NCBI RefSeq assembly: GCF_022869005.1
Contig: NZ_JALIEA010000012.1
Coordinates: 466,435-530,434 of the forward strand
DNA length: 64,000 nucleotides
DNA from: Corynebacterium kalidii
GTDB taxonomy: Bacteria > Actinomycetota > Actinomycetes > Mycobacteriales > Mycobacteriaceae
Reading direction: 5' to 3'
Part shown: positions 1 through 12,375 of the stretch, one piece after another
How positions within the stretch are numbered: the stretch's first letter is position 1
Layout: each line of letters opens with the position of its first letter
Notes under the pieces: model-generated
Seen by the model: only the letters and a program-made list of their open reading frames with translations
The model's database searches: none
What the model was told of the DNA's origin: nothing
Translations under genes and position numbers: made by a program

Positions 1-1
1 G

Positions 2-223
2 TGGAACGTCGGCTTCGACTCCGGCACCGGCGCGGGGTCCTCGGTGCTGGGTGTCGCGGCCACGACCAGCGGTTACGGCGGTGCATTCGTGGTCGGGGCG
101 GGCCTGGTCGGCCTCGGCAGCGCCACGCTCGCCGGCGACCGTCTGCTCGGACGCCACCGGGTCAGCGAGCACGACAACGTGCGGACGCGGCTCCGGCGGC
201 TGCTCCCCGGGGCCGGGCAGTAG
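2..223 (+). CDS. MFS transporter, C-terminal fragment
   Basis: This is the last 73 residues of a membrane transporter that begins upstream of the window. The fragment opens with [17 protein letters not shown], a glycine-rich segment typical of drug/sugar efflux members of the major facilitator superfamily. A hydrophobic helix follows ([17 protein letters not shown]), then a basic cytoplasmic tail. An MFS gene just before hisH is common in corynebacterial his clusters, which supports the reading. The substrate cannot be told from the fragment. The stop lies 46 bp before hisH. Confidence 0.7.
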   Translation, partial: WNVGFDSGTGAGSSVLGVAATTSGYGGAFVVGAGLVGLGSATLAGDRLLGRHRVSEHDNVRTRLRRLLPGAGQ

Positions 224-269
224 GGTCGGGGCGTCCATGGTGCGGCACCGCCTTGTAGGATCATTCCCC

Positions 270-941
270 ATGGTGGAAAAAGCATCCCCGACGGTCGCAC
301 TCCTCGACTACGGCTCCGGCAACCTGCGCTCGGCCCAGCGCGCCCTGGAACATGCGGGGGCACAGGTCACGGTCACCGCCGACCCGGCCACGGTCCTGGC
401 CGCCGACGGCCTGCTGGTCCCCGGCGTCGGGAACTTCGCGGCGTGCATGACCGGCCTCCGGGCCGTCCACGGGCCGCGGATGATCGGGGAGCGGTTGGCC
501 GGCGGCCGCCCCGTGCTGGGGATCTGCGTGGGTATGCAGGTCCTGTTCGACCGGGGGGTCGAGGGGGCGGAGGGCGGTGTCGACGCCGCGGGCGCGGCCA
601 CGGAGGGCTGCGGTGAGTGGCCGGGCACGGTGGCACGCCTGGAGGCGTCCGTCCTGCCGCACATGGGCTGGAACACCGTCGACGCCCCGCAGGACTCCCG
701 GATGTTCGCCGGCGCGGCACCGGACGAGCGCTACTACTTCGTCCACTCCTACGGCGTCCGTGAGTGGGAACTCGAGACCGACGGACATACCGTGGCACCG
801 TCGGTGACGTGGGCGACCCACGAGCAGTGCCGCTTCGTCGCCGCCGTCGAGAACGGCCCGTTGTGGGCCACCCAGTTCCACCCGGAGAAGTCCGGTGCCG
901 CCGGCGCCCGGCTGCTGCGTAACTGGCTCGCCACACTCTAG
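270..941 (+). CDS. hisH: Imidazole glycerol phosphate synthase, glutaminase subunit HisH
   Basis: Class I glutamine amidotransferase subunit (223 aa). It hydrolyses glutamine and passes ammonia to HisF, forming IGP and AICAR in histidine synthesis. The nucleophile elbow GICVGMQ places the catalytic Cys at residue 86. The PGVGNF oxyanion segment lies near residue 51, and the His/Glu pair is in FHPEKS near the C-terminus. I chose the ATG at 270 because [11 protein letters not shown] follows directly, as in the family. A TAGGAT box at 256-261 ends 8 nt before this ATG, so the mRNA may be leaderless. Reading further upstream would run into the MFS gene. Confidence 0.96.
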   Translation: MVEKASPTVALLDYGSGNLRSAQRALEHAGAQVTVTADPATVLAADGLLVPGVGNFAACMTGLRAVHGPRMIGERLAGGRPVLGICVGMQVLFDRGVEGAEGGVDAAGAATEGCGEWPGTVARLEASVLPHMGWNTVDAPQDSRMFAGAAPDERYYFVHSYGVREWELETDGHTVAPSVTWATHEQCRFVAAVENGPLWATQFHPEKSGAAGARLLRNWLATL

Positions 942-979
942 ACCGTCCCTCCCTGAAAACACGCGATAGGATACTTCAC

Positions 980-1738
980 ATGACTCTCACCCTGCTCCCC
1001 GCCGTCGACGTCGCCGATGGTCAGGCGGTCCGCCTCGTCCAGGGAGCCGCAGGCACCGAGACCGGCTACGGCGCACCGTTGGACGCGGCCCTGGCCTGGC
1101 AGAACGCCGGTGCGGAATGGGTGCATCTGGTGGACCTGGACGCCGCCTTCGGCAAGGGCAGCAACTTCGAACTGCTCAGCGAGGTCATCGGGGCCCTCGA
1201 CGTCAAGGTCGAGCTGTCCGGCGGTATCCGTGACGACGCCTCGCTGGAACGGGCCCTGTCGACCGGCTGCCGCCGGGTGAACATCGGGACCGCGGCCCTG
1301 GAGAACCCGGACTGGTGCGAGAAGATCATCGCCGAGCACGGTGACCGCGTGGCCATCGGCCTCGACACCCGCCAGATCGACGGTGAATGGCGCCTGCGCG
1401 GCCGCGGCTGGGTCTCCGACGGCGGGGACCTCTGGGAGGTCCTGGAGCGCCTGGACTCCCAGGGGTGCTCCCGCTTCGTGGTCACCGACGTGTCCCGCGA
1501 CGGTATGCTCAACGGCCCGAACATCGACCTGCTGCGCGACGTGGCGGCGGCGACGTCCGCACCGGTCGTGGCGTCCGGCGGGATCTCCAGCCTCGACGAC
1601 ATCCGTGCCCTGGCCGGCGTCGTGGAGGAGGGGGTCGACTCCGCGATCGTCGGCAAGGCGCTGTACGCCGGCAAGTTCACCCTGGAAGAGGCGCTGGAGG
1701 CCGCACGCGGGCAGACGCAGGCGGTGCCCGGTGAGTGA
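980..1738 (+). CDS. hisA: HisA/PriA phosphoribosyl isomerase, probably bifunctional (HisA + TrpF)
   Basis: A (beta/alpha)8-barrel isomerase of 252 aa. It converts ProFAR to PRFAR in histidine synthesis and, in actinobacterial PriA, also performs the TrpF step on phosphoribosylanthranilate. The acid/base Asp residues are D10 (PAVDV) and D174 (SRDG). Numbering runs one behind M. tuberculosis PriA. The residues I associate with dual specificity are kept: S80 in LSGGIRDD, and R142 and W144 in RGRGW. From memory, histidine-only corynebacterial homologues (subHisA) change positions equivalent to S80 and R142. A TAGGAT box at 967-972, 7 nt before the ATG, suggests its own leaderless promoter. The last 8 bp overlap the next gene. 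Confidence 0.95.
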   Translation: MTLTLLPAVDVADGQAVRLVQGAAGTETGYGAPLDAALAWQNAGAEWVHLVDLDAAFGKGSNFELLSEVIGALDVKVELSGGIRDDASLERALSTGCRRVNIGTAALENPDWCEKIIAEHGDRVAIGLDTRQIDGEWRLRGRGWVSDGGDLWEVLERLDSQGCSRFVVTDVSRDGMLNGPNIDLLRDVAAATSAPVVASGGISSLDDIRALAGVVEEGVDSAIVGKALYAGKFTLEEALEAARGQTQAVPGE

Positions 1739-2708
1739 CGGGATCGACACCCGGGCCCTGCTCGCGATCGCCGAGGCCGCCGTCGACGAGGCGGAGACGA
1801 CGTTCTCCGCGGCCGTCGGCGCCGAACCGTCGGTGATGAAGAGCCCCGGTGACTTCGCCACCGAGGCCGACCTCAGTGTGGAACGCCAGCTGCGTCACCT
1901 GCTGACCAGCTACACCGGGCTGCCCGTCCACGGCGAGGAGTACGGGGTGGTGCGCCCCGGTGACCCGGTCGAGGTCAACCCCAACGACGACAAGGCCGAC
2001 GACCTCGACGGCCCGCGGCGCGACCGCACCGACGCGGACGTCCTCGACCGGGCCGACGCGGACCGCAACCCCGGACTCGACGAACTCCCGGAGACCTGCT
2101 GGGTCGTCGACCCGATCGACGGCACCGCGAACTACGCGGTGGGCAACCCGTTCTGCTGCATCCTGGTCTCCCTGGTGCACAAGGGCGAGGCGGTCGTGGC
2201 GGTCACCGAGATGCCGTTGCTGGGGCAGCGCATCACTGCCAGGAAGGGCCACGGCCTGTTCGTCGACGGGCACCCCGCCCGGCCGATGCTCCCCTCCGAC
2301 CCGGGGGTGACGCAGATCAGCTTCGGGTCGATCCTGTCGCAGCGCCGCGGAAACCTGCCGATCTCGTACCGTCAGGACATGCTCAACGCCATCGGGCGGA
2401 CCTACCCACGCATGCGGGTCACCGGTTCCTGCGGGATCGACCTGGCCTTCACCGCCGCCGGGATCTTCGGCGGCACCGTGACCTTCAGCCCGAACCTCTG
2501 GGACAACGCCGCCGGCATGCTCCTGGTCCGCGAGGCGGGGGGAGTGGTGACCGACTTCAACGGCGACCCGTGGCGTCCCGGCGTCTCCGGCCTGGTCGCC
2601 GGGGAACCCGAGGTCCACTCGATCCTGCTCGACCACATCCGTTCGGTGCCGATCGGTACCGCCGCACGAAACGCCCAGGAAATCATGGACCGGGGAGGAA
2701 TAAGGTGA
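1731..2708 (+). CDS. Inositol monophosphatase family phosphatase (ImpA-type)
   Basis: Metal-dependent phosphatase of the inositol monophosphatase/FBPase fold, 325 aa with a GTG start overlapping hisA by 8 bp. Metal-site motifs are GEEYG (about 68-72), DPIDGT (127-132) and WDNAAG with a following REAGG near the C-terminus. Between the first two motifs lies a very charged insertion (about residues 74-120, rich in Asp and Arg) that is much longer than usual. The place between hisA and hisF is where corynebacteria and mycobacteria keep impA. Its substrate could be inositol-1-phosphate or another sugar phosphate. A histidinol-phosphatase role is possible but not shown; in C. glutamicum that role belongs to the separate HisN. 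Confidence 0.85.
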   Translation: MSDGIDTRALLAIAEAAVDEAETTFSAAVGAEPSVMKSPGDFATEADLSVERQLRHLLTSYTGLPVHGEEYGVVRPGDPVEVNPNDDKADDLDGPRRDRTDADVLDRADADRNPGLDELPETCWVVDPIDGTANYAVGNPFCCILVSLVHKGEAVVAVTEMPLLGQRITARKGHGLFVDGHPARPMLPSDPGVTQISFGSILSQRRGNLPISYRQDMLNAIGRTYPRMRVTGSCGIDLAFTAAGIFGGTVTFSPNLWDNAAGMLLVREAGGVVTDFNGDPWRPGVSGLVAGEPEVHSILLDHIRSVPIGTAARNAQEIMDRGGIR

Positions 2709-2715
2709 CAGACCG

Positions 2716-3492
2716 ATGAGTGTTGCAGTGAGGGTCATCCCGTGTCTCGACGTGGACGACGGACGGGTGGTGAAAGGCGTCAACTTCCTGAACCTCAGGG
2801 ACGCCGGCGACCCCGTCGAACTCGCCGCCCGGTACGACGCCGAGGGCGCCGACGAACTGACGTTCCTCGACGTCTCGGCGTCGAAGGCGGGCCGTGGGAC
2901 GATGCTCGACGTGGTGCGTCGGACGGCCGACCAGGTGTTCATCCCGTTGACCGTCGGCGGCGGCGTGCGCTCCGAGGAGGACGTGGACCAGCTGCTGCGT
3001 GCCGGCGCGGACAAGGTCTCGGTGAACACCTCCGCCATCCACCGTCCCGAACTCCTCCGGGAGCTCTCCGCCCGGTTCGGCGCCCAGTGCATCGTGCTCT
3101 CCGTCGACGCCCGCCGGGTGCCCGAGGATGGGGAGCCCCGGCCGAGCGGCTTCGAGGTGACGACCCACGGCGGGTCACGGTCCGCCGGGATCGACGCGGT
3201 GGAATGGGCCGTCCGTGGTGAGGAACTCGGCGTCGGGGAGATCCTGCTGAACTCCATGGACGCCGACGGCACCCGGGACGGCTTCGACCTCGACCTGCTC
3301 GCACAGGTCAGGGAGGCCGTCAGCATCCCGGTCATCGCCTCGGGAGGCGCGGGCACGGTCGGCGACTTCCCGCCCGCGGTGGAGGCGGGGGCGGACGCGG
3401 TGCTCGCGGCGTCCGTCTTCCACTTCGGTGACATCGCCATCACCGAGGTCAAGGACGCCCTGGCGGAGCAGGGGATCGAGGTCCGGCGATGA
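2716..3492 (+). CDS. hisF: Imidazole glycerol phosphate synthase, cyclase subunit HisF
   Basis: The barrel subunit (258 aa) that closes the imidazole ring using ammonia from HisH. The N-terminal Asp sits in [15 protein letters not shown] (D12), and the second catalytic Asp is in VLSVDARR. The phosphate-binding loops LTVGGGVRS and IASGGAGT mark the two barrel halves. The start ATG is 7 bp after the previous stop, with GGGGAGGAATAAGG upstream as a ribosome site. The length is normal. The stop overlaps the hisI start in an ATGA junction, so the two are translationally coupled. Confidence 0.97.
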   Translation: MSVAVRVIPCLDVDDGRVVKGVNFLNLRDAGDPVELAARYDAEGADELTFLDVSASKAGRGTMLDVVRRTADQVFIPLTVGGGVRSEEDVDQLLRAGADKVSVNTSAIHRPELLRELSARFGAQCIVLSVDARRVPEDGEPRPSGFEVTTHGGSRSAGIDAVEWAVRGEELGVGEILLNSMDADGTRDGFDLDLLAQVREAVSIPVIASGGAGTVGDFPPAVEAGADAVLAASVFHFGDIAITEVKDALAEQGIEVRR

Positions 3493-3884
3493 GCGCGGTG
3501 ACCACGGACGACGAGATCCGCGGCGTCGACCTGGACCCCGCCGTCGCGGCGCGTCTCGCTCCCAACGACGCGGGCCTCGTCGCCGCCGTCGTGCAGGAGA
3601 AGGCCACCGGGGACGTCCTGATGCTCGCGTGGATGGACGACCACGCCCTGGCACACACGCTCGCCACCCGCCGTGCGACCTACTGGTCACGCTCCCGCGG
3701 GCAGTACTGGGTGAAGGGCGAGACCTCCGGGCACATCCAGTACGTCCACGACGTACGACTCGACTGCGACGGGGACACCGTCCTGCTGACCGTCGACCAG
3801 ACCGGTGGCGCCTGCCACACCGGCGACCACACCTGCTTCGACGCCGACCGGCTGCTCCAGCCTGAAAGACCCGTAGATGACTGA
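3489..3884 (+). CDS. hisI: Phosphoribosyl-AMP cyclohydrolase HisI
   Basis: Opens the adenine ring of PR-AMP, the third step of histidine synthesis (131 aa). The family signature is complete: an Asp-rich metal site ([12 protein letters not shown]), then QTGGACHTG and HTCF carrying the zinc-binding cysteines. Only the cyclohydrolase is present; the pyrophosphohydrolase HisE is separate in actinobacteria and is not in this window. The start overlaps hisF by 4 bp and the end overlaps trpE by 8 bp. Histidine and tryptophan genes therefore sit on one transcript. Confidence 0.96.
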   Translation: MSAVTTDDEIRGVDLDPAVAARLAPNDAGLVAAVVQEKATGDVLMLAWMDDHALAHTLATRRATYWSRSRGQYWVKGETSGHIQYVHDVRLDCDGDTVLLTVDQTGGACHTGDHTCFDADRLLQPERPVDD

Positions 3885-5427
3885 CCAGAACGACCCCTAC
3901 CAGATCACCAGTCTCGACACCTTCCGCCGGCTGGCCGCACGCAACCGGGTCGTCCCGGTGGCGCGTAAGGTCCTCGCCGACGGGGAGAGCGCGCTGAGCG
4001 CCTACACGAAACTCGCGGCGGGACGTCCCGGGACGTTCCTCTTCGAGTCGGCGGCGCCGGGCCAGTCCTGGTCGAGGCACTCCTTCATCGGCACCGGCGC
4101 CCGGTGCGCGCTGACCGCCAAGGACGGCGACGTCCACTGGATCGGTACCCCGCCGGCGGGTGCCCCGGAAGGGTCCGACCCGCTCGAGGTCATCCGGGAG
4201 ACCCTGTCGCTGCTGCACACCGACCCGACGCCGGGACTGCCCACGCTGAGCTCCGGGCTGGTCGGCTACATGGGCCACGACGTGATCCGCTACATCGAGG
4301 ACATCCCCGACACCTGCACCGACGACCTGAGGGTCCCGGACATGGTGCAGCTGCTCGCCGACACCCTGGCGGTGGTGGACCACCACGAGGGCACGATCTG
4401 GCTCATCGCCAACGCCGTGAACTGGGACGGCTCCGACGACCGGGTGGAGGGCGCCTACGCCGAGGCCGTGGCCCGGGTCGACGAGATGGAGCGGCGCCTG
4501 GCCACCGGCGCGCACCTGCCCTCGGCGACCTTCTCGACACCGGCACCGCAGCCGCGCCGGCAGCGCACCCTCGACGACCACAAGGCACGGATCGAGACCT
4601 GCAAGGAGCACATCCGGGCCGGCGACGCCTTCCAGATCGTGCTGTCGCAGCGCTTCGAGCTGGACACCCGTGTCCCGGGGCTGGACATCTACCGGATGCT
4701 GCGGGTGGCGAACCCCAGCCCGTACATGTTCCTGCTCAACGTGCCCGACGAGTCCTTCACCGACACCGCCTTCCAGATCATCGGGTCCTCGCCGGAGTCA
4801 CTGGTCCAGGTCTCCGACGGCCGGGTCACGACCTTCCCCATCGCCGGGTCCAGGCCGCGCGGGGCGACCTTCGAGGAGGACGAGCTCATGGAGAAGGAGC
4901 TGGTCAACGACGAGAAGGAGAACTCGGAGCACCTGATGCTGGTGGACCTGGGCCGTAACGACGTCGGACGGGTCTGTGCACCGGGGACGGTCGAGGTCCA
5001 CGACTTCCGCCACGTGGAGCGTTACAGCGCGATCATGCACCTGGTCTCCGGGGTCAGCGGCCGACTCGCCGAGGGCAGGACCGCGGTCGACGCCTTCGTC
5101 GGCACCTTCCCGGCCGGCACCCTCTCGGGAGCGCCGAAGCCCTCGGCCCTGGGCATCATCGACGAACTGGAGGACACCCGCCGAGGGGTCTACGGTGGGA
5201 CCGTGGGCTACTTCGACTTCTCCGGGAACGCCGACCAGGCGATCGCCATCCGTACCGGGCTCTACAAGGACGGCACGGTGTACGTGCAGGCCGGCGGGGG
5301 CATCGTCGCGGACTCGGATCCCGACGCCGAGGACGAGGAGACCAGGAACAAGGCGCTGGCCGTGCTCCGCGCCGTCGCCGCGGCCGAGACGATGGTCGAC
5401 GTCGCACCCGCGGGGGCCGACCGGTGA
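3877..5427 (+). CDS. trpE: Anthranilate synthase component I
   Basis: Chorismate-to-anthranilate synthase large subunit, 516 aa. The N-terminal domain carries the FESA...WSRHSFIG region, which forms the tryptophan feedback pocket in this family (the common form is LLES). The chorismate-binding domain has [55 protein letters not shown] and YVQAGGGIV. It needs a glutamine amidotransferase partner (TrpG or PabA), which is not in the window. The 8-bp overlap with hisI shows its place in the his transcript. I saw no leader peptide or attenuator before it. Confidence 0.96.
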   Translation: MTDQNDPYQITSLDTFRRLAARNRVVPVARKVLADGESALSAYTKLAAGRPGTFLFESAAPGQSWSRHSFIGTGARCALTAKDGDVHWIGTPPAGAPEGSDPLEVIRETLSLLHTDPTPGLPTLSSGLVGYMGHDVIRYIEDIPDTCTDDLRVPDMVQLLADTLAVVDHHEGTIWLIANAVNWDGSDDRVEGAYAEAVARVDEMERRLATGAHLPSATFSTPAPQPRRQRTLDDHKARIETCKEHIRAGDAFQIVLSQRFELDTRVPGLDIYRMLRVANPSPYMFLLNVPDESFTDTAFQIIGSSPESLVQVSDGRVTTFPIAGSRPRGATFEEDELMEKELVNDEKENSEHLMLVDLGRNDVGRVCAPGTVEVHDFRHVERYSAIMHLVSGVSGRLAEGRTAVDAFVGTFPAGTLSGAPKPSALGIIDELEDTRRGVYGGTVGYFDFSGNADQAIAIRTGLYKDGTVYVQAGGGIVADSDPDAEDEETRNKALAVLRAVAAAETMVDVAPAGADR

Positions 5428-6086
5428 AACGACTCGGCGGACGGACCCTCGCGCTCCTGCTGACGGTGTTCAGCGCCGCCGGCCTCTGGGGTGCGGGGCA
5501 GATGACCTGGCTGACCGTGACCGTCGAGGACGACAAGAGCGGTGAGTCCGTCAAGGACATCATCGGCTCGGTGTGGGACGCCGCCGGGACACCCCTGGCA
5601 CTGGCCATGCTCGCCGCGATGATCCTGTCGATGGCGCTGCAGCCGCTGGCCCGCCGGGTCCTCGGCGGGGTGTCGGCTGCCCTCGCCGCGCTCGCCGGGG
5701 TCGCCGGGGTCAACCTGCTCGCCGGGGAGCCGGACCTCGACCGTGCGCAGGGCCTGCTGGTGAGCGGCGCCGGCACCCAGCGGGAGTCCGCCCCGGTGCA
5801 GATCTCGGAGTGGGCGACCGTCGTGGACGGGCACACCCACACCGCGCCGGTGGTGCTGTTCCTGGCGGCGGCGGCCCTCGGGGTCGTCGGCGGCGTGCTC
5901 CTGGCCATGAAACCCGGCCCCGCACGGTCCGGGGCCAGCAAGTACGAGACGCCGGAGGCCCGTCGGGAAGGTGTCGAGAAGGATCTGGACGACAACCCCG
6001 GGTCGGGCCGTGTCCTGTGGGACGCGCTCGACGCCGGGGTCGACCCCACCGACCGTGACGCAGGCGAGGGTGGACGGCGGGTGTGA
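5424..6086 (+). CDS. Trp-operon-associated membrane protein (TIGR02234/Trp_oprn_chp type)
   Basis: A 220-residue integral membrane protein of the family found between trpE and trpC in actinobacteria. Hydrophobic segments lie at about residues 8-26, 55-73, 77-99 and 140-161. There is an extracytoplasmic stretch at 100-138 and a charged cytoplasmic C-terminal tail after 163. The start overlaps the trpE stop by 4 bp (ATGA), so translation is coupled. The function is unknown. Conserved placement suggests a link to tryptophan synthesis or export, but nothing in the sequence shows transport activity. Confidence 0.85.
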   Translation: MKRLGGRTLALLLTVFSAAGLWGAGQMTWLTVTVEDDKSGESVKDIIGSVWDAAGTPLALAMLAAMILSMALQPLARRVLGGVSAALAALAGVAGVNLLAGEPDLDRAQGLLVSGAGTQRESAPVQISEWATVVDGHTHTAPVVLFLAAAALGVVGGVLLAMKPGPARSGASKYETPEARREGVEKDLDDNPGSGRVLWDALDAGVDPTDRDAGEGGRRV

Positions 6087-6172
6087 CGTCGACGTCACCC
6101 CGATGCCGCTCCCGTCCGGGTGCGGGGATAGCATGGAACTTCGCTGAGACACCTGACCTGCCGGGAGGAAAG

Positions 6173-6985
6173 ATGGCAACCGTACTCGACGAGATCATCG
6201 CCGGGGTACTCGAGGACACCGCACGACGGGAGTCCGAGGTTCCGTTCGCCGAGATCAAGGCGATGTCGCTGGACATGCCGCCGGCCCTCGACGCCCACGC
6301 GGCACTGAGCGGACCCGAGGTGAGCGTGATCGCCGAGGTCAAGAGGGCCAGCCCGTCCAAGGGCCACCTCGCCGACATCCCCGAGCCCGAGATCCTGGCC
6401 GGCGCCTACGCCGCCAACGGGGCGGCGGTGATCAGCTGCCTCACCGAGGAGCGGCGCTTCCGTGGTTCGCTCGCCGACTTCGACAAGGTGCGTGCCGCCG
6501 TCGACGTCCCCCTGCTGCGCAAGGACTTCACGGTGAACCCGTACCAGGTCCACGAGGCGCGCGCCCACGGTGCGGACGTCGTCCTGCTCATCGTCGCCGC
6601 CCTGGACCAGGACCGCCTCGTGGCGCTGCTGGACCGCACCGAGTCCCTGGGCATGACCGCCCTGGTGGAGGTCCACTCCGAGGAGGAGGCACAGCGCGCC
6701 GTCGACGCCGGGGCGTCGGTGATCGGGGTGAACGCCCGGAACCTCAAGACCCTCGAGGTCGATCCCGGCGTCTTCGCCCGGATCGCGCCCCACCTGCCGG
6801 ACTCCGTGGTCAAGGTCGCCGAGTCCGGGGTGCGCAACACCACCGACATGCAGGCCTACGCCACCGCCGGGGCGGACGCCATCCTCGTCGGTGAAGGGCT
6901 CGTCACGGCGACGAGTCCGGGGCAGGCGTGCCGCGCGCTCGTCGCCGCCGGACAGCACCCCGCCTTCCGACCGGACCCGAAGTAG
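6173..6985 (+). CDS. trpC: Indole-3-glycerol phosphate synthase
   Basis: Converts CdRP to indole-3-glycerol phosphate. It is a single-domain barrel of 270 aa with the catalytic motifs [33 protein letters not shown] and AESGV in the usual order. No TrpF domain is fused to it, unlike the TrpC-TrpF fusion of C. glutamicum. The start ATG follows a strong ribosome site (GGGAGGAA at 6163-6170). The 86-bp gap after the membrane-protein gene has no reading frame; a TAGCAT near 6127 could be a weak internal promoter. Confidence 0.97.
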   Translation: MATVLDEIIAGVLEDTARRESEVPFAEIKAMSLDMPPALDAHAALSGPEVSVIAEVKRASPSKGHLADIPEPEILAGAYAANGAAVISCLTEERRFRGSLADFDKVRAAVDVPLLRKDFTVNPYQVHEARAHGADVVLLIVAALDQDRLVALLDRTESLGMTALVEVHSEEEAQRAVDAGASVIGVNARNLKTLEVDPGVFARIAPHLPDSVVKVAESGVRNTTDMQAYATAGADAILVGEGLVTATSPGQACRALVAAGQHPAFRPDPK

Positions 6986-7015
6986 CCGGGGCGTCGTAAG
7001 GTACAGTTCCTGGGT

Positions 7016-8352
<1,337 letters not shown>

Positions 8353-8353
<1 letters not shown>

Positions 8354-9126
8354 TGAGCAGACTGTCCGAGATCTTCACCGACGCCACGGGCGACGGCCGT
8401 GCCGCACTGGTGGGTTACCTCCCGGCCGGTTACCCGACCGTCGACGGGTCGGTGGAGCTGGTGACTGCCCTGGCCCGCTACGCCGACCTCATCGAGGTGG
8501 GCGTGCCCTTCACCGACCCGATGATGGACGGCCCGACGATCCAGGCGGCCGCGACGACCGCCCTCGACGCCGGGTTCCGCGTCAAGGACACCTTCACCGT
8601 CGTGCAGGCGGTCACCGACGCCGGTGGGGCCGCCGTCATCATGAGCTACTGGAACCCGATCCTGCAGTACGGTCCGGAGCGTTTCGCCGAGGAACTCGCC
8701 GCCGCCGGCGGTCTCGGGTCGATCATCCCCGACCTGCTGCCCGAGGAGTCGGCCCGATGGAACGAGGCGTGCCGGGCCAACGGCCTCGACAACGTCTACC
8801 TCGTCGCACCGTCCACCACGCCCGAACGGCTCGCCCTCACCGTCGGTGCCGGAGGCGGTTTCATCTACGCGCAGTCGCACATGGGTGTCACCGGCGCCCA
8901 GGACGACGTCTCCTCGGACGCCCGGGAGCTCGTCTCCCGGACCCGCGCGGCCACGGACCTGCCGGTGGCCGTCGGGCTCGGGGTGAAGACCGGTGGGCAT
9001 GCCGCGGCGATCGCGGACTACGCCGACGGCGTGATCGTCGGCTCCGCCCTGATCTCCGCCGCGTCGGAGGGTGTCGAGACCCTGGACCGCCTGGCCGCCG
9101 AGCTGTACGAGGGGGTACGCCGGTGA
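8353..9126 (+). CDS. trpA: Tryptophan synthase alpha chain
   Basis: Cleaves indole-3-glycerol phosphate and channels indole to TrpB (257 aa). The catalytic Glu and Asp are in [19 protein letters not shown]. The loop reads DPMMDGP, where many homologues have DP(V/L)ADGP. The phosphate-binding segments MGVTGAQ and VGLGVKTGG are intact. The ATG shares one base with the trpB stop (TGATG), so translation is coupled. The stop overlaps the lgt start by 4 bp. Confidence 0.96.
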
Positions 9127-10046
9127 CGACGGAGCTCCTCGCGGCCATCCCGTCCCCGCCCCAGGGCGTGTGGCACCTCGGCCCGGTCGCGGTGCGCGCC
9201 TACGCCCTGTGCATCCTGACCGGGATCGTGGTGGCGGTGTACTGGACGGTGCGCCGCTACGTCGCGCGGGGCGGCCGGGCCGAGACGGTGATCGACAGTG
9301 CGATCGCCGCGGTCCCGGCCGGCATCGTCGGTGGGCGGATCTACCACGTCATCACCGACCACCACCTGTACTTCGGGGATGGGCGCAACTGGGTCGACGC
9401 CGTCAAGATCACCAACGGCGGTCTCGGCATCTGGGGTGCGGTGATCGGCGGTGGTCTGGCGGTGTGGGCCGTCCTGGCCTACAAGAAGGTGCCGCTGGGG
9501 CCGTTCGCCGACGCCGTCGCCCCGCCGATCCTGCTGGCCCAGGCCATCGGGCGGCTGGGGAACTGGTTCAACCAGGAGCTCTACGGCGGCGAGTCCGACG
9601 CCCCGTGGGCGCTGGAGATCTACCGGCGGGTGGACGCCGCCGGCAACATCGACCAGATGAACGGCGTCTCCGACGGCGTCGTCCTGGCCACCGTGCAGCC
9701 GACGTTCCTGTACGAGCTCCTGTGGAACCTGCTGGTCGTGGTGCTGCTCGTCGTCGCCGACCGACGTCTCCGTCTCGGCGGGGGCCGGGTGTTCATGCTC
9801 TACGTGGCCGGCTACACCTTCGGCCGGTTCTTCATCGAGCTGATGCGTACCGACGCCGCGACCACCGTCTTCGGTGACGTGCGGATCAACAGCGTGGTGT
9901 CCGCCGTGGTGTTCGTCGGCGCGGTCGTCCTCTTCGTCGCGACCCGCTCGCGGACCCGGGAGACCCCTGAGGTCGTCGCCGGCCCGGCGGCCGGGACACC
10001 CGACGGTAGCGGGAGTGAGGGTACCGGGCTATCCTCGGACGGGTGA
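9123..10046 (+). CDS. lgt: Prolipoprotein diacylglyceryl transferase
   Basis: Polytopic membrane enzyme (307 aa, about seven helices) that transfers diacylglycerol to the lipobox cysteine of prolipoproteins. Family landmarks in order are [25 protein letters not shown], the signature [28 protein letters not shown] and [11 protein letters not shown]. The cytoplasmic tail after residue 285 is Gly/Thr-rich. It starts with GTG overlapping trpA (GTGA). The trpA-lgt adjacency is ancestral in actinobacteria. At least two substrates are encoded in this window: the ABC binding protein and the DUF1541 lipoprotein. Confidence 0.95.
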   Translation: MTTELLAAIPSPPQGVWHLGPVAVRAYALCILTGIVVAVYWTVRRYVARGGRAETVIDSAIAAVPAGIVGGRIYHVITDHHLYFGDGRNWVDAVKITNGGLGIWGAVIGGGLAVWAVLAYKKVPLGPFADAVAPPILLAQAIGRLGNWFNQELYGGESDAPWALEIYRRVDAAGNIDQMNGVSDGVVLATVQPTFLYELLWNLLVVVLLVVADRRLRLGGGRVFMLYVAGYTFGRFFIELMRTDAATTVFGDVRINSVVSAVVFVGAVVLFVATRSRTRETPEVVAGPAAGTPDGSGSEGTGLSSDG

Positions 10047-11458
10047 GTAGACGCACCAAGATCGTATGCACCCTGGGCCCCGCAGTGGCCTCCGCAGACA
10101 AGATCCGTGAGCTCGTTCTGGCGGGGATGAATGTCGCCCGGCTGAACTTCTCGCACGGCGAACATGCGGATCATCAGCAGAACTACGAGTGGGTCCGTCA
10201 GGCGGCCGAGGAGACCGGTCGGCCGGTCGGCGTCCTGGCCGACCTGCAGGGGCCGAAGATCCGTCTCGGCCGGTTCGCCGACGGCGCGACCTACTGGGAG
10301 ACCGGCGAAGAGGTCCGGATCACCGTCGACGAGGTGTCCGGGACCCACGACCGGGTCTCGACCACCTACAAGGAGCTGGCCAGGGACGCCCGCCCCGGCG
10401 ACCGCCTCCTCGTCGACGACGGCAAGGTCGGTCTCGTCTGCAAGTCCGTCGACGGCAACGACGTCGTCTGCGAAGTGGTCGAGGGCGGCCCCGTCTCCAA
10501 CAACAAGGGCGTCTCTCTGCCGGGGATGAAGATCTCCGTGCCCGCGCTCTCCGAGAAGGACATCGCCGACCTGCGGTTCGCCCTGACCATGGGCGCCGAC
10601 GTCATCGCCCTGTCCTTCGTGCGCTCCCCGGCGGACGTGGAGCTGGTGCACGAGATCATGGACGAGGTCGGCCGTCGCGTGCCGGTCATCGCGAAGCTGG
10701 AGAAGCCCGAGGCCGTCGACGCGCTGGAGCCGATCATCCTGGCCTTCGACGCCATCATGGTCGCCCGTGGTGACCTCGGCGTCGAGGTCCCTCTGGAAGA
10801 GGTCCCCCTGGTGCAGAAACGGGCCGTGCAGATCGCCCGCGAGAACGCCAAGCCGGTCATCGTCGCCACCCAGATGCTGGACTCGATGATCGAGAACTCC
10901 CGGCCCACCCGCGCCGAGGCGTCCGACGTCGCCAACGCGGTGCTCGACGGTGCGGACGCGGTCATGCTCTCCGGTGAGACCTCCGTCGGCAAGTACCCGG
11001 TGGACACGGTGAAGACGATGTCGCGCATCGTCACCGCCGCCGAGATCGACGGCGAGGTGCCGCCGTTGTCCCACCTCCCGCGCACCAAGCGTGGTGTGAT
11101 CAGCTTCGCCGCCAAGGACATCGGTGAGCGGCTCAACGCCCGCGCGCTGGTCGCCTTCACCGCCTCCGGTGACACCGCCCGCCGCGTCGCGCGGCTGCGT
11201 TCCGACCTGCCGCTGCTGGTGTTCACCCCGTCGCAGGAGGTCCGTAACCAGCTCGCCCTGACCTGGGGTGCGGAATCCTTCCTCACCAACCACGTCAGCA
11301 CCACCGACGAGATCATGCAGGAGGTGGACTCCATCCTGCTGGGGCAGGCCGGATTCACCCGGGAGGACGCGGTCGTCATCGTCGCCGGTTCGCCCCCCGG
11401 AACCGCGGGCAACACCAACATGATCCACGTCCACCTGCTCGGCGAAGACACCGCCTAG
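10043..11458 (+). CDS. pyk: Pyruvate kinase
   Basis: Glycolytic enzyme making pyruvate and ATP from PEP and ADP (471 aa). Landmarks are [33 protein letters not shown], the K+/Mg-site region [37 protein letters not shown] and [13 protein letters not shown]. The C-terminal allosteric domain is present to [12 protein letters not shown]. It starts with GTG overlapping lgt. A TATCCT box at 10030-10035, inside lgt and 7 nt before the GTG, suggests an independent leaderless promoter, which would uncouple glycolysis from the trp genes. Confidence 0.97.
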   Translation: MSRRTKIVCTLGPAVASADKIRELVLAGMNVARLNFSHGEHADHQQNYEWVRQAAEETGRPVGVLADLQGPKIRLGRFADGATYWETGEEVRITVDEVSGTHDRVSTTYKELARDARPGDRLLVDDGKVGLVCKSVDGNDVVCEVVEGGPVSNNKGVSLPGMKISVPALSEKDIADLRFALTMGADVIALSFVRSPADVELVHEIMDEVGRRVPVIAKLEKPEAVDALEPIILAFDAIMVARGDLGVEVPLEEVPLVQKRAVQIARENAKPVIVATQMLDSMIENSRPTRAEASDVANAVLDGADAVMLSGETSVGKYPVDTVKTMSRIVTAAEIDGEVPPLSHLPRTKRGVISFAAKDIGERLNARALVAFTASGDTARRVARLRSDLPLLVFTPSQEVRNQLALTWGAESFLTNHVSTTDEIMQEVDSILLGQAGFTREDAVVIVAGSPPGTAGNTNMIHVHLLGEDTA

Positions 11459-11472
11459 GAGGCAGGTCCCGG

Positions 11473-12369
11473 ATGATCGACGCGCGTGACACGGCACTGC
11501 TGCTGGAAGGCGGCGGCATGCGTGCGTCCTACAGTGCGGGGGCGATGGACGTCCTCATGGAGAACGACGTCCGCTTCGGCTGGGTCGGGGGAGTCTCGGC
11601 CGGGGCCTCCCACCTGGTCAGCTACCTCAGCGGGGAACGCGACCGGCTACGTCACAGCTTCGTGGACTTCGCCACCGACCCCCACTTCGGCGGGTGGACC
11701 TGGCTGCTCCGCGGCAAAGGCTACTTCAACGCCGAATACATCTACGGTCAGGCTCCTACGCTTGACCTACCGCGTCCCTACGACGCCCGCCGCGTGCTCG
11801 ACGGGGACACGGAGTTCCGGATCTGCGCCACCAGGGCGGACAACGGCGACCCGGCCTACTGGGGTCGCCGCGACATCCGGTCGGGTACCGAACTGATGGA
11901 CCGGGTCCGCGCGTCGTCGACGATCCCCTTCGCGATGCCGGTGCCCCGGATCGACGGGGTGCCCTATGTCGACGGGGCGCTCGGGCCGTCCGGCGGCATT
12001 CCCCTGGACGCGGCGCTCGCCGACGGGTACGACCGGTTCTTCGCCGTCCTGACCCATCCGCGCGGCTACGTGAAGCCTCCGGTGGGGAAGCCGGCGGTGT
12101 GGCGCGCCCTGCTCCGCCGGTACCCCGCGGTGGCGGACGCCCTCATCACCCGCCACATCCGCTACAACGCCACGATGGACCGCCTCTACGCCCTGGAGCG
12201 CGCCGGCCGGGCGTTCCTGTACTTCCCGGAGGACGAGGCACCGGTCAGCTCGACCGAGCGCAACGTCGACATCCTGCGTGACTCCCTGCACCGCGGGACG
12301 GAGCAGGCGCGGCGCGACTGGACCGGGATGGACGCGTTCCTCGGCCGTCCGTCGGTGCCGGTGACCTGA
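11473..12369 (+). CDS. Patatin-like phospholipase family protein
   Basis: Serine lipase/acyl hydrolase of the RssA/YjjU patatin type (298 aa). The oxyanion loop is LLLEGGGMRASYSAG. The nucleophile is S42 in GVSAGAS and the dyad Asp is D167 in YVDGALG. There is no signal peptide, so it is probably cytoplasmic. The ribosome site AGGAGGCAG overlaps the pyk stop, so it may be read from the pyk transcript. The substrate is unknown; phospholipid or acylglycerol hydrolysis is what the family suggests. Confidence 0.9.
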   Translation: MIDARDTALLLEGGGMRASYSAGAMDVLMENDVRFGWVGGVSAGASHLVSYLSGERDRLRHSFVDFATDPHFGGWTWLLRGKGYFNAEYIYGQAPTLDLPRPYDARRVLDGDTEFRICATRADNGDPAYWGRRDIRSGTELMDRVRASSTIPFAMPVPRIDGVPYVDGALGPSGGIPLDAALADGYDRFFAVLTHPRGYVKPPVGKPAVWRALLRRYPAVADALITRHIRYNATMDRLYALERAGRAFLYFPEDEAPVSSTERNVDILRDSLHRGTEQARRDWTGMDAFLGRPSVPVT

Positions 12370-12375
12370 CGTACC

